NCBI GenBank assembly: GCA_964636325.1
Contig: CAZWRV010000068.1
Coordinates: 1 to 33,834 of the forward strand
Source of the DNA: CAZWRV01 sp964636325
GTDB lineage: Bacteria > Verrucomicrobiota > Lentisphaeria > Victivallales > GWF2-50-93
Direction of reading: 5' to 3'
Length of the DNA stretch: 33,834 nucleotides
In this document: positions 1-5,936 of the stretch, piece after piece
Numbering within the stretch: position 1 is the first letter of the stretch
Layout: each line of letters opens with the position of its first letter
Made by a program: the position numbers and the translations under genes
The notes under the pieces: model-generated
What the model was told of the DNA's origin: nothing
The model's input: the letters and a program-made list of their open reading frames with translations, nothing else
Database searches by the model: none

Positions 1-55
1 TGCGATGCCGCAGACAGGAATGTCTGCGTTACTTGAATCGAGTTTCAGAGGAGGA
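1..55 (+). repeat. Mosaic intergenic repeat, hairpin module plus GAGTTTCAGAGGAG module
   Basis: This stretch holds the stem-loop GCAGACAGGAATGTCTGC (7-bp stem, GGAA loop), then GTTACTTGA, then GAGTTTCAGAGGAGG. The same arrangement, with a few mismatches, is present in inverse orientation at 33643-33695. The GAGTTTCAGAGGAG part recurs at 2796-2812 (minus), 4153-4166 (plus) and 33765-33779 (minus). It is noncoding. The first gene has its own ribosome binding site further downstream, so the GGAGG here is probably not used. Confidence 0.8.
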
Positions 56-87
56 GCATACCATTCACCCAACCGACAAGGAGTGCC

Positions 88-990
88 ATGTGTTCGAAAG
101 AAAGCCGCGAATACTGGGAAAGGATGCGCAGGAATCCTCAATTCGGCGCGCCAGGCAACGAGTTCAATCTCGACGGACTGAGGGCATGTATGAATGCCCG
201 ACAGGAGCCTCTGGAACGTTCTGCCAGGTGTATCAAGACCATGATTAACAGGATCCCCTGCGAATGGGTGCTTGCGCCGGGATCTGATCCTGCGGTCAGG
301 CTTCTATATCTCCACGGCGGCGGCTACGTCTCGGGTTCCGGCGGAAACTATCTTCCTATTGCCGCGATCATCTCCGCTTCCGCGAAATGCGCAGTTCTTC
401 TGCCGGACTACCGCCTCGCGCCCGAGCATCCTTTCCCCTGCGGGCTGGAGGACTGCGTCGCCGCGCATGAATGGATGCGGCGCAACGGACCGGACGATGC
501 TTCTCCCGCGAAAGCTACCTTTATCGCGGGCGACTCTGCCGGCGGTGGCCTTACTCTCGCATCGTTGCTTTTATTGCGCGACTACGGACTTCCTCTCCCG
601 AATGGAGCAATGCCGCTTTCCGCGTTCGCGGACCTCACATTGTCCAGCAAATCGATCCGGATCCGCGCGGACAAGGAGCTCTTCATGCATCCGGACTGCC
701 TCTCCGACTTTGTCCGTCTCTATCTCGGATCCGCCGATCCCTGGAATCCTCTCGCCTCACCAGTATACGGCGACTACACAGGTATTCCTCCGCTCCTCAT
801 ACAGGTCGGCGACTATGAGGTGATACGTGACGACAGCGTCCGCGCCGCGGAAAAGGCGCGGGCCGACGGCGCGGATGTCACGCTCGAAGTCTGGCCCGGA
901 CAGGTGCATGTCTTCCAAATCCGCGGCCTCCCGGAAAGCCGAGATGCGGTCGCGCATCTGGCGGAATTTATGAAAAAAATGACAAGATAA
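88..990 (+). CDS. Alpha/beta hydrolase, hormone-sensitive lipase (acetyl esterase) family
   Basis: A 300-residue cytoplasmic esterase/lipase-type hydrolase without a signal peptide. It has the HSL-family oxyanion motif HGGG at residues 76-79, the nucleophile elbow GDSAGG with Ser150, and a C-terminal catalytic His at about 274 (PGQVHVF). The usual acidic residue falls where the sequence reads GDYEVIRDDS, so Glu244 rather than Asp may complete the triad. The PxxYRLAPEHPFP and WNPLASP stretches resemble the group annotated as acetyl esterase or epsilon-lactone hydrolase. The start is set by AAGGAG four bases upstream of ATG. It converges on the minus-strand hydrolase that follows, with a MITE between them. 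The physiological substrate cannot be read from the sequence. Confidence 0.9.
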   Translation: MCSKESREYWERMRRNPQFGAPGNEFNLDGLRACMNARQEPLERSARCIKTMINRIPCEWVLAPGSDPAVRLLYLHGGGYVSGSGGNYLPIAAIISASAKCAVLLPDYRLAPEHPFPCGLEDCVAAHEWMRRNGPDDASPAKATFIAGDSAGGGLTLASLLLLRDYGLPLPNGAMPLSAFADLTLSSKSIRIRADKELFMHPDCLSDFVRLYLGSADPWNPLASPVYGDYTGIPPLLIQVGDYEVIRDDSVRAAEKARADGADVTLEVWPGQVHVFQIRGLPESRDAVAHLAEFMKKMTR

Positions 991-998
991 AGGCAAGA

Positions 999-1264
999 TA
1001 TACTCCGTTAACGTGAAAATTTACATTTTGACGGGCAAGATTTGGGATTGGTTTTTTTGTTCCGACCGAGAGGCGACATGAATGTCGTCCGAGGAAGGAA
1101 CGGAAAAATACGGCCCAAAGATGCCCGTCCGTCCTGGCGGATTGCGGTCTTTCGGTTTTGCTCCGCACCCTTCGAGAGCCCGGTATCGGCGGCCTCCCAG
1201 AATACGGAGCAATTCCCGAAATCTCCGCAATCAAAATGCTCGATTTTCAGCCTAAATGAGTATA
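999..1264 (-). mobile_element. MITE-like element, copy 1 (266 bp)
   Basis: A noncoding element bounded by TATACTC...GAGTATA terminal inverted repeats (about 22 bp, with a stretch of mismatches in the left end). Its reverse complement aligns along nearly its whole length with 11437-11710, including the CGACATTCATGTCG palindrome and the segments around TTGGGCCGTATTTTTCCG. Both ends sit on TA dinucleotides, as expected for Tc1/mariner (IS630)-type insertion with TA duplication. No transposase is encoded, so it would depend on one elsewhere. Its right end overlaps the last codons of the 1247-2065 gene. Confidence 0.8.
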
Positions 1265-2065
1265 AAATTCCCGGACTCTATCGGTTAGCCACTCGACGGC
1301 GCCGGCCTGGAAGAGCGGTGCGTCGTGGTTCCCGCCTGGGATTTCGACGTATTTGAAGCCGGGACTGTCCTTGAGGCGCTCCGCAAGCAGGCGCGCGAAC
1401 TCGACCGGGACCAGCTTGTCGGCGGTGCCGTGCGCAACGAAGAGCGGCATCGTCAGACGGTCCGCGTTCCTCAGAGGGGATTTTTTCGCGTAAAGTTCAG
1501 GTTTTTCGTCCGGGGAGCCCCCATATGCCTCTTCGATGGCGCCGCGTATCCAGTCAATGATTTCGCCGGGATGTTCCTTCTGCCAGCAATGGAAGGATGC
1601 GAGATCTGTAGGAGGGCACAGCGCCACGACGGATTTGAAGTCGGCAGGATATGTCGAAGCATAGACTAGCGCGCCGAATCCGCCCATCGAACCGCTGAAA
1701 AGATGCAGCGCTTTCGCGCCCTGGCTGGCCTTCAGCCATTCGACTATCCCCTTGAGGTCCGCCAGCGCGGCGTCGGACATCCAGTTGTTGCCTCTGAGAT
1801 TCGGGGAGCAGATACCGAGCCCGAGCCTGACAAACTCCGGCAGCCATCGGTCGCGGATGTCCTCGCGGACGAATATCTGGTCGCCGTTCGAGCCGTGGCC
1901 GTGCAGGACGACAAGCCAGGCGTCCTTCAAGCTGCCCTGGCGGACGAGCATCCAGTCCTCGAGGCCGTCGGCTCCGCTCCTGTATGTGATCTCCCTGACG
2001 TCCGAGGGGACGCCGTGGCGCATGGTGGGAGCGTCGGAGACGATGTAAAGGTTAGTTTTCATCAT
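1247..2065 (-). CDS. Alpha/beta hydrolase, prolyl-oligopeptidase-like (S9/esterase) family
   Basis: A 272-residue serine hydrolase, apparently cytoplasmic. It shows the nucleophile elbow GSMGG with Ser126, a catalytic Asp at 216 in HGTADKLVP, and His247 in GGNHD. An early LHGHGSNG motif (residues 54-61) supplies the oxyanion hole. This is the single-domain esterase/peptidase fold found in feruloyl esterase-like and S9-like proteins; the substrate is unknown. It follows purO in the same direction with a 68-base gap, so the two may share a transcript. The RBS is weak. The C-terminal residues YTHLG and the stop codon are encoded by the terminal inverted repeat of the adjacent MITE, so the original C-terminus was probably replaced or extended by that insertion. 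Confidence 0.85.
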   Translation of the reverse strand: MMKTNLYIVSDAPTMRHGVPSDVREITYRSGADGLEDWMLVRQGSLKDAWLVVLHGHGSNGDQIFVREDIRDRWLPEFVRLGLGICSPNLRGNNWMSDAALADLKGIVEWLKASQGAKALHLFSGSMGGFGALVYASTYPADFKSVVALCPPTDLASFHCWQKEHPGEIIDWIRGAIEEAYGGSPDEKPELYAKKSPLRNADRLTMPLFVAHGTADKLVPVEFARLLAERLKDSPGFKYVEIPGGNHDAPLFQAGAVEWLTDRVREFYTHLG

Positions 2066-2133
2066 TGGCTTTGAAGCTGATCCTTCACGACATCATATTT
2101 GGAAATGAACTTGCCCATGCAGGCGAGACCCCT

Positions 2134-2769
2134 TCAGGCGTTCATCGCGCCGAAAGAAAAATCTTTTCCTGTGGCAAGCGCCGCCGCCGCCGTCACGGGA
2201 TGCTCGAATCCGGCGAAAAGCCCCTTGCGGAGAACATATTCGCATGCGTCACCGGGCGAGGCCGCGTCGAAGCCGGGATCTGCGAAGTTCGCATCGGGAC
2301 GGTTGTGCTCGTAGGTGGAGACATATGATAGCGTCCCGGCCCTCATGGGAACCTCGCAGACGAGGAGTCCATCCTTGCGGATTATCCCAAGCCAGCCCTT
2401 GCCGTCGCGCAGATCGGCCACCGCCGCTATCCGTGGCGTGCTGTAGGAGTCCTTCTCGTAGTCCATGGCCAGAAGCGAAACGGACAGCGCGTCGCGAGGC
2501 GGAAGCCCCATCTGAATCTTCTCCGTGATCGGATCCGTATGCGAGCCGTTCGTCACGACCGCGCACCCGTTCGCAGTCCTGATGCAGTTGTAGGTGATGT
2601 AGGGGCTCTTCTTCAGATCGTCCTCGAAGCCGGGGCGCGGCATTATCGCCACGGTCTGCCCGGAAAGCCTCGCTTCCCTGTTCGGGAAAGATCTCGATGA
2701 AACCCTGTATGCGGCGACAAGCGCTCCGTTCCTGCACATGCCCACTGCGACAATTCTTCCAAGGTACAT
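2134..2769 (-). CDS. purO: IMP cyclohydrolase, PurO type
   Basis: A 211-residue protein matching the PurO family, first characterised in archaea, which cyclises FAICAR to IMP in the last step of purine synthesis. Recognisable signatures are MYLGRIVAVG at the N-terminus, YRVSSRSFPNR at about 22-32, NGSHTDPI and the stretch MGLPPRDALSVSLLAMDYE, then STPRIAAV and GWLGIIRKDGL. Length agrees with archaeal PurO (about 200 residues). Most bacteria use the unrelated bifunctional PurH for this step. Members of this family are also annotated in some bacteria, so it is uncommon rather than unique. The start has AAGGTG a few bases upstream. The codirectional hydrolase downstream has no obvious link to purines. 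Confidence 0.85.
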   Translation of the reverse strand: MYLGRIVAVGMCRNGALVAAYRVSSRSFPNREARLSGQTVAIMPRPGFEDDLKKSPYITYNCIRTANGCAVVTNGSHTDPITEKIQMGLPPRDALSVSLLAMDYEKDSYSTPRIAAVADLRDGKGWLGIIRKDGLLVCEVPMRAGTLSYVSTYEHNRPDANFADPGFDAASPGDACEYVLRKGLFAGFEHPVTAAAALATGKDFSFGAMNA

Positions 2770-2795
2770 TTTTTACACCTTAATATTATGTTTAT

Positions 2796-2836
2796 CTCCT
2801 CTGAAACTTGAGTTAGGTTGCGCGCGCCGCGCGCAA
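2796..2836. repeat. Repeat modules in the purO/aldolase divergent gap
   Basis: Two repeat modules lie side by side. The first (2796-2812) is the reverse complement of CAAGTTTCAGAGGAG, a module also seen at 1-55, 4153-4166 and 33765-33779. The second (2818-2836) is the palindrome TTGCGCGCGCCGCGCGCAA, which is repeated at 31892-31910 and 31951-31969 and, imperfectly, near 9180. Neither is coding. The rest of this 270-base gap holds a small hairpin and the aldolase promoter. Confidence 0.75.
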
Positions 2837-2859
2837 GCCACTGCTTCTCGCAGAGAAAA

Positions 2860-2874
2860 CTGCGACCTTCGCAG
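2860..2874. repeat. Palindrome CTGCGA-N3-TCGCAG
   Basis: A perfect 6-bp-arm palindrome, CTGCGACCTTCGCAG. On the minus strand it is followed by TTTT, giving it a terminator-like look. Sister copies occur at 4024-4038 and 7474-7488 in gaps, and at 2280, 23584, 25246, 27085 and 27352 inside coding sequence, the last set with small arm differences. Confidence 0.75.
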
Positions 2875-2962
2875 ACGGATGCTTTCTATTGACGGCGGGG
2901 AATATTGCATATCTCACAGGCTGTTTCAACAAAAAAAACGATGAAAATCCGTGCGCGCGGAC

Positions 2963-2992
2963 TTGCAAAGGATCGGCTCTGGCAGATATTAT
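2963..2992 (+). promoter_or_regulatory. Candidate sigma70-type promoter of the aldolase operon
   Basis: TTGCAA (2963-2968) and TATTAT (2987-2992) are separated by 18 bases, with the operon's first ATG about 48 bases further on. The surrounding DNA is AT-rich compared with the genes. A good match by eye, not tested. Confidence 0.5.
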
Positions 2993-3039
2993 GTCAGTAT
3001 AAACTAATTATAAATGTATAAAATACATGGAGGTCGCGC

Positions 3040-3894
3040 ATGGCATATGTCAACTTGAAGGACATGGTTTCGAAGGCGCGCAAGGGCGGCTACGCCGTAG
3101 GCGCCTTCAACATAATCGACCAGGTGACGGCGATGGCGGTGATCAGGGCAGCCGAGAACCGCAGGTCTCCTGTGATACTGCAGACTTCCGCGAAGACCGT
3201 CAAGTTCTACGGAGCCAAGCCCTTGTGCGCGATGATCGCGGCGATGGCCAAGGATGCGTCTGTGCCGGTGGCGCTTCATCTTGACCACTGCAAGGACATA
3301 TCGCTGATTTATGAATGCATGAAGGCGGGCTGGACGTCGGTGATGTATGACGGCTCGGAGCTTCCGTTCCAGGAGAACCTCGGCAACATGGTGAAGATCG
3401 CCGCGGATGCCCATTCGGCCGGGGTGACGGTCGAAGGGGAGCTTGGCGCGATCCTGGGGGTCGAGGAGGACAAGGCCGTCGGCGAGGACAAGGCGCGGCT
3501 GGCGGATCCGGAACAGTCCGTGGAGTTCGTGGAGAAGACCAAGGTCGATGTCTTCGCGCCGGCGATCGGGACGGCGCACGGCATCTACAAGGGCGAGCCG
3601 AAAATCGCCTTCGACCTTCTTGAACGGATCGCCAGCTCCGTCGATGCGGCAGTCGCAATACACGGCGGCACAGGCCTTTCCGACGAGGTTTTCGCAAAAT
3701 GCATCGCCCTCGGAGGCGCGAAGGTGAACATCTCCACGCAGATAAAGCACCATTTCAGGGACGGGCTCGAGTCGTTCTACAGGGCCAACCCCAAGGAATA
3801 CGAGCCGCTCAAGGCGCTGGGCAACGTCCTCAAGATCACGCAGCCGGACATAGAGGCGTTCATCGGAAAGTTCGGCTGCGCCGGAAAGGCATGA
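3040..3894 (+). CDS. Class II fructose-bisphosphate/tagatose-bisphosphate aldolase family protein
   Basis: A 284-residue zinc-dependent aldolase of the FbaA/GatY/KbaY fold, which cleaves ketose 1,6-bisphosphates into dihydroxyacetone phosphate and an aldehyde. The zinc and catalytic residues are in place: Asp82-His83 in HLDHCKD, Glu134 region in VEGELG, His180 in GTAHGIYKG and His208 in HGGTG, followed by the phosphate-binding KVNISTQI. The length fits the short GatY/KbaY and Bacillus-type enzymes rather than the longer E. coli FbaA. A strong GGAGG lies seven bases before ATG. It heads a four-gene sugar-phosphate operon, so a dedicated catabolic aldolase is more likely than the glycolytic one. 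The substrate stereochemistry cannot be told from the sequence. Confidence 0.9.
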   Translation: MAYVNLKDMVSKARKGGYAVGAFNIIDQVTAMAVIRAAENRRSPVILQTSAKTVKFYGAKPLCAMIAAMAKDASVPVALHLDHCKDISLIYECMKAGWTSVMYDGSELPFQENLGNMVKIAADAHSAGVTVEGELGAILGVEEDKAVGEDKARLADPEQSVEFVEKTKVDVFAPAIGTAHGIYKGEPKIAFDLLERIASSVDAAVAIHGGTGLSDEVFAKCIALGGAKVNISTQIKHHFRDGLESFYRANPKEYEPLKALGNVLKITQPDIEAFIGKFGCAGKA

Positions 3895-3904
3895 GGAGAA
3901 CTGG

Positions 3905-4168
3905 GAGCTTGGCTCAACCCTCCCTGGGGGCGCTGAGCACCAGCTCGTTTAAGTTGCCGGAAGACGGCAAAGATGGCGACAAAGTAACCGACAAAGATTT
4001 TCAGGTTGCAGGAGAGTGGCCATCTGCGAGATTCGCAGTTCTGTCGTTCAGAAACTCGATGGAGGGCGAAGCCGTGCTGAGCCGCGGTTGAGCTTGGCTC
4101 AACCCTCCGGAAGACGACAAAGATAACGACAAAGTTCGCGACAAAGATGGGCGAGTTTCAGAGGAGAG
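3905..4168 (+). repeat. Two tandem copies of a mosaic intergenic repeat
   Basis: This 277-base gap is almost entirely repeat. Copy 1 starts GAGCTTGGCTCAACCCTCC at 3905, carries an inserted module with GAGCACCAGCTCGT, then GGAAGACGGCAAAGAT and a GACAAAGA-rich run, GAGTGGCCATCTG, the hairpin at 4024-4038, and CAGTTCTGTCG plus AGAAACTCG. Copy 2 starts with the same GAGCTTGGCTCAACCCTCC at 4090 and runs through the GACAAAG run to GAGTTTCAGAGGAG at 4166, without the insert. Bases 4097-4166 match the reverse complement of 33765-33834 at 69 of 70 positions. The end of copy 2 supplies the ribosome binding site of the next gene. Confidence 0.85.
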
Positions 4169-4171
4169 TCA

Positions 4172-5158
4172 ATGACTAGGGCAGTATTCGAGTGCGACAT
4201 GCACACGCACACTTTGAATTCGGACGGCAACGATACGCCGGAACAGCTTATCTTGTCGGCGGCGGAGGCCGGCCTCAAGGTGCTCGGCGTGACAGACCAC
4301 GACACCCTGCCGCCTCTGAAGGTCTATTCCGCCGGAGCCGAAACGGACGCGGTGGGTTTCGCGGCGTCCAAGGGCGTCCTCCTGGTCCCCGGCTACGAGT
4401 TCTCCTGCGACAAGTTCGTGGAGGACGTCCATGTCTGCGGCTACTGCATGGACTGGGCCGATCCCGCCCTTGCCGAGGAGGTCGATGCCGCCAGGAAGAG
4501 CAAGTCCAACGCCTACAAGGAGCTCTGCGACAGGTTGACCGCCATGGGCATGCCGGTTGACTGGGAGCGGGACGTCCTGGAATGGAAGGATCAGGACGGA
4601 GCCGTCCGCAGGAGGGATCCGGAGGAGGTCCAGAGGAAGCACATCTTCGAGGCCATGGCCCAGCGCGGCCACGTCAGGAGCTGGAGCGACGGCAAAATAC
4701 TCGTCCAGGGCAGCGAGGAACTCAACGTCAGAAGGCGGAAGATCGCTCCGCATGACGCCATAAGCCTGATCCACAGGTGCGGAGGAATCGCGGTTCTCGC
4801 TCATCCATTCCTGATCGACGATGAGATCGCAAGGCCTGGCGAAAAGCCCTGCAGCAGACGGGAATACATCATGCGCCTCTTCGACGCCGGACTCGACGGA
4901 ATCGAAGTCCGATACAGCTACGACAAGACCTCGTACAAGGGCGCATTGACGCCGGAGCAGATCGAGGCGGAAGTCCGCAGGGATTTCGCGCCGAGGGCGA
5001 AGCTGATCAGCGGCGGCTCGGACTACCATGCCGACCACAGGAAGAAGGACGCGAAGAAAATAAGATGCCTCGGAGAAAAAGGAATCAGCGTCGGGGAGTT
5101 CGCTTCCGGCTTCGGAAAATTCGGCGGCTTGGCCGGGAAGCTGGAAGGGGGGCGTTAG
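4172..5158 (+). CDS. PHP-domain metal-dependent phosphoesterase
   Basis: A 328-residue PHP-family phosphatase or phosphoesterase. The metal-ligand series is complete by eye: HTH at 11-13 with Asp18, TDHDT at 41-45, Glu76 in PGYEFS, His87 in VHVCGY, the AHP motif near 208, and GGSDYHAD near the C-terminus. This is the stand-alone type (as in nucleoside 3',5'-bisphosphate or other small-phosphoester phosphatases), not a polymerase domain. It lies between the class II aldolase and the DeoC-like aldolase, 43 bases from the latter, so it may dephosphorylate a pathway intermediate; that is inference. Its Shine-Dalgarno GAGGAGAG lies at the end of the upstream repeat, three to four bases from ATG. 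Confidence 0.85.
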   Translation: MTRAVFECDMHTHTLNSDGNDTPEQLILSAAEAGLKVLGVTDHDTLPPLKVYSAGAETDAVGFAASKGVLLVPGYEFSCDKFVEDVHVCGYCMDWADPALAEEVDAARKSKSNAYKELCDRLTAMGMPVDWERDVLEWKDQDGAVRRRDPEEVQRKHIFEAMAQRGHVRSWSDGKILVQGSEELNVRRRKIAPHDAISLIHRCGGIAVLAHPFLIDDEIARPGEKPCSRREYIMRLFDAGLDGIEVRYSYDKTSYKGALTPEQIEAEVRRDFAPRAKLISGGSDYHADHRKKDAKKIRCLGEKGISVGEFASGFGKFGGLAGKLEGGR

Positions 5159-5201
5159 CCGTTGATAGATATTCGTTATTTGATTCAAAAGGAGGTATGA
5201 A

Positions 5202-5906
5202 ATGCCGGACGTAAGGAAACTGGACAAGAAGTCTCTCGCGAAGATGATGGATTTCTCGATTCTCCCCAAGGAGACCTGCCGGAAGGAGATTATTGATGGG
5301 TGCAAGACCGCCAGGAAGTATGGTTTCGCCGCCTTCTATTCGAGCAGCGCGTTCTGGTCGCCGATCGTGGCGAAGGAACTGGCCGGCACCGACATCGAAG
5401 TCGGCACTGGCATCGCGTTTCCGTTCGGCTCCGCCCCGGCGTCGGTCAAGGCCTTCGAGACCGAGGACGCAGTGAAAAAGGGCTGCACGACGGTCGACGT
5501 CGTGATGAACGTCGGCGCGCTCAAGGACAGGAACTACGGCGTCGTCCGGGAGGAGCTCAGGCTTTTTGCGAAGGCCGCAGGAGACGCCGTCACCAAGGCC
5601 ATCCTCGAGGTCTGCTACCTGAAGGACGAGGAGATTTCCGCCGGATGCAAGCTGATCGCCGAGGCCGGCATCGCATACGCCAAGACCTCCACCGGCCAGT
5701 TCGAGGGCCCTTCCATGGAGCAGTTCCTGGTCATGAAGGAGGCGCTCAAGGGGGGCCGGGTAAAGCTCAAGGTCTCCGGCGTGAAGTTCCCCAGGCCGCA
5801 GAACGCGCTCGTCTTCATCATGGCGGGCGCCGAACGAATAGGCACCAGGGCAGCGCCGGAAATAGTCGATGCGCTGGACTCGATGCGTGCGATAGGGCTC
5901 TGTTGA
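5202..5906 (+). CDS. deoC: Deoxyribose-phosphate aldolase (DeoC/LsrF-like class I aldolase)
   Basis: A 234-residue Schiff-base aldolase of the DeoC fold. Visible catalytic positions are Asp99 in DVVMNVG, the Schiff-base Lys161 in AKTSTGQ, and Lys190 in LKVSGVKF. The common phosphate-loop motif (K-A-S/A-G-G-I/V-R) is altered to KVSGVKF, and the N-terminal MMDFSILP differs from the common IDHTLL, so the enzyme may act on a substrate other than deoxyribose 5-phosphate. Family length is typical. RBS AAAGGAGG is six bases before ATG. It lies 30 bases upstream of the FGGY kinase. A kinase next to a DeoC-fold aldolase recalls LsrK/LsrF, but no lsr transporter genes are in view. Confidence 0.85.
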   Translation: MPDVRKLDKKSLAKMMDFSILPKETCRKEIIDGCKTARKYGFAAFYSSSAFWSPIVAKELAGTDIEVGTGIAFPFGSAPASVKAFETEDAVKKGCTTVDVVMNVGALKDRNYGVVREELRLFAKAAGDAVTKAILEVCYLKDEEISAGCKLIAEAGIAYAKTSTGQFEGPSMEQFLVMKEALKGGRVKLKVSGVKFPRPQNALVFIMAGAERIGTRAAPEIVDALDSMRAIGLC

Positions 5907-5936
5907 ATAAATATTCACAACTGCAGGAGCTTTTCC

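Noticed and set aside
33..248. A 71-codon frame starting before the esterase gene
   Set aside because: It begins inside a repeat and runs over the esterase in another frame, with no recognisable content.
3004..3753. Minus-strand open frame across the class II aldolase gene
   Set aside because: The aldolase has all metal ligands and a strong RBS. The opposite frame is Arg/His-rich low-information sequence.
3960..4150. GACAAAG-rich short tandem runs that look CRISPR-like
   Set aside because: The units are under 12 bases, unequal in spacing, have no distinct spacers, and no cas genes are in view. They are part of the mosaic repeat.
4172..5158. PHP gene as part of a DNA polymerase III or X
   Set aside because: At 328 residues with no polymerase motifs, it is a stand-alone phosphoesterase.
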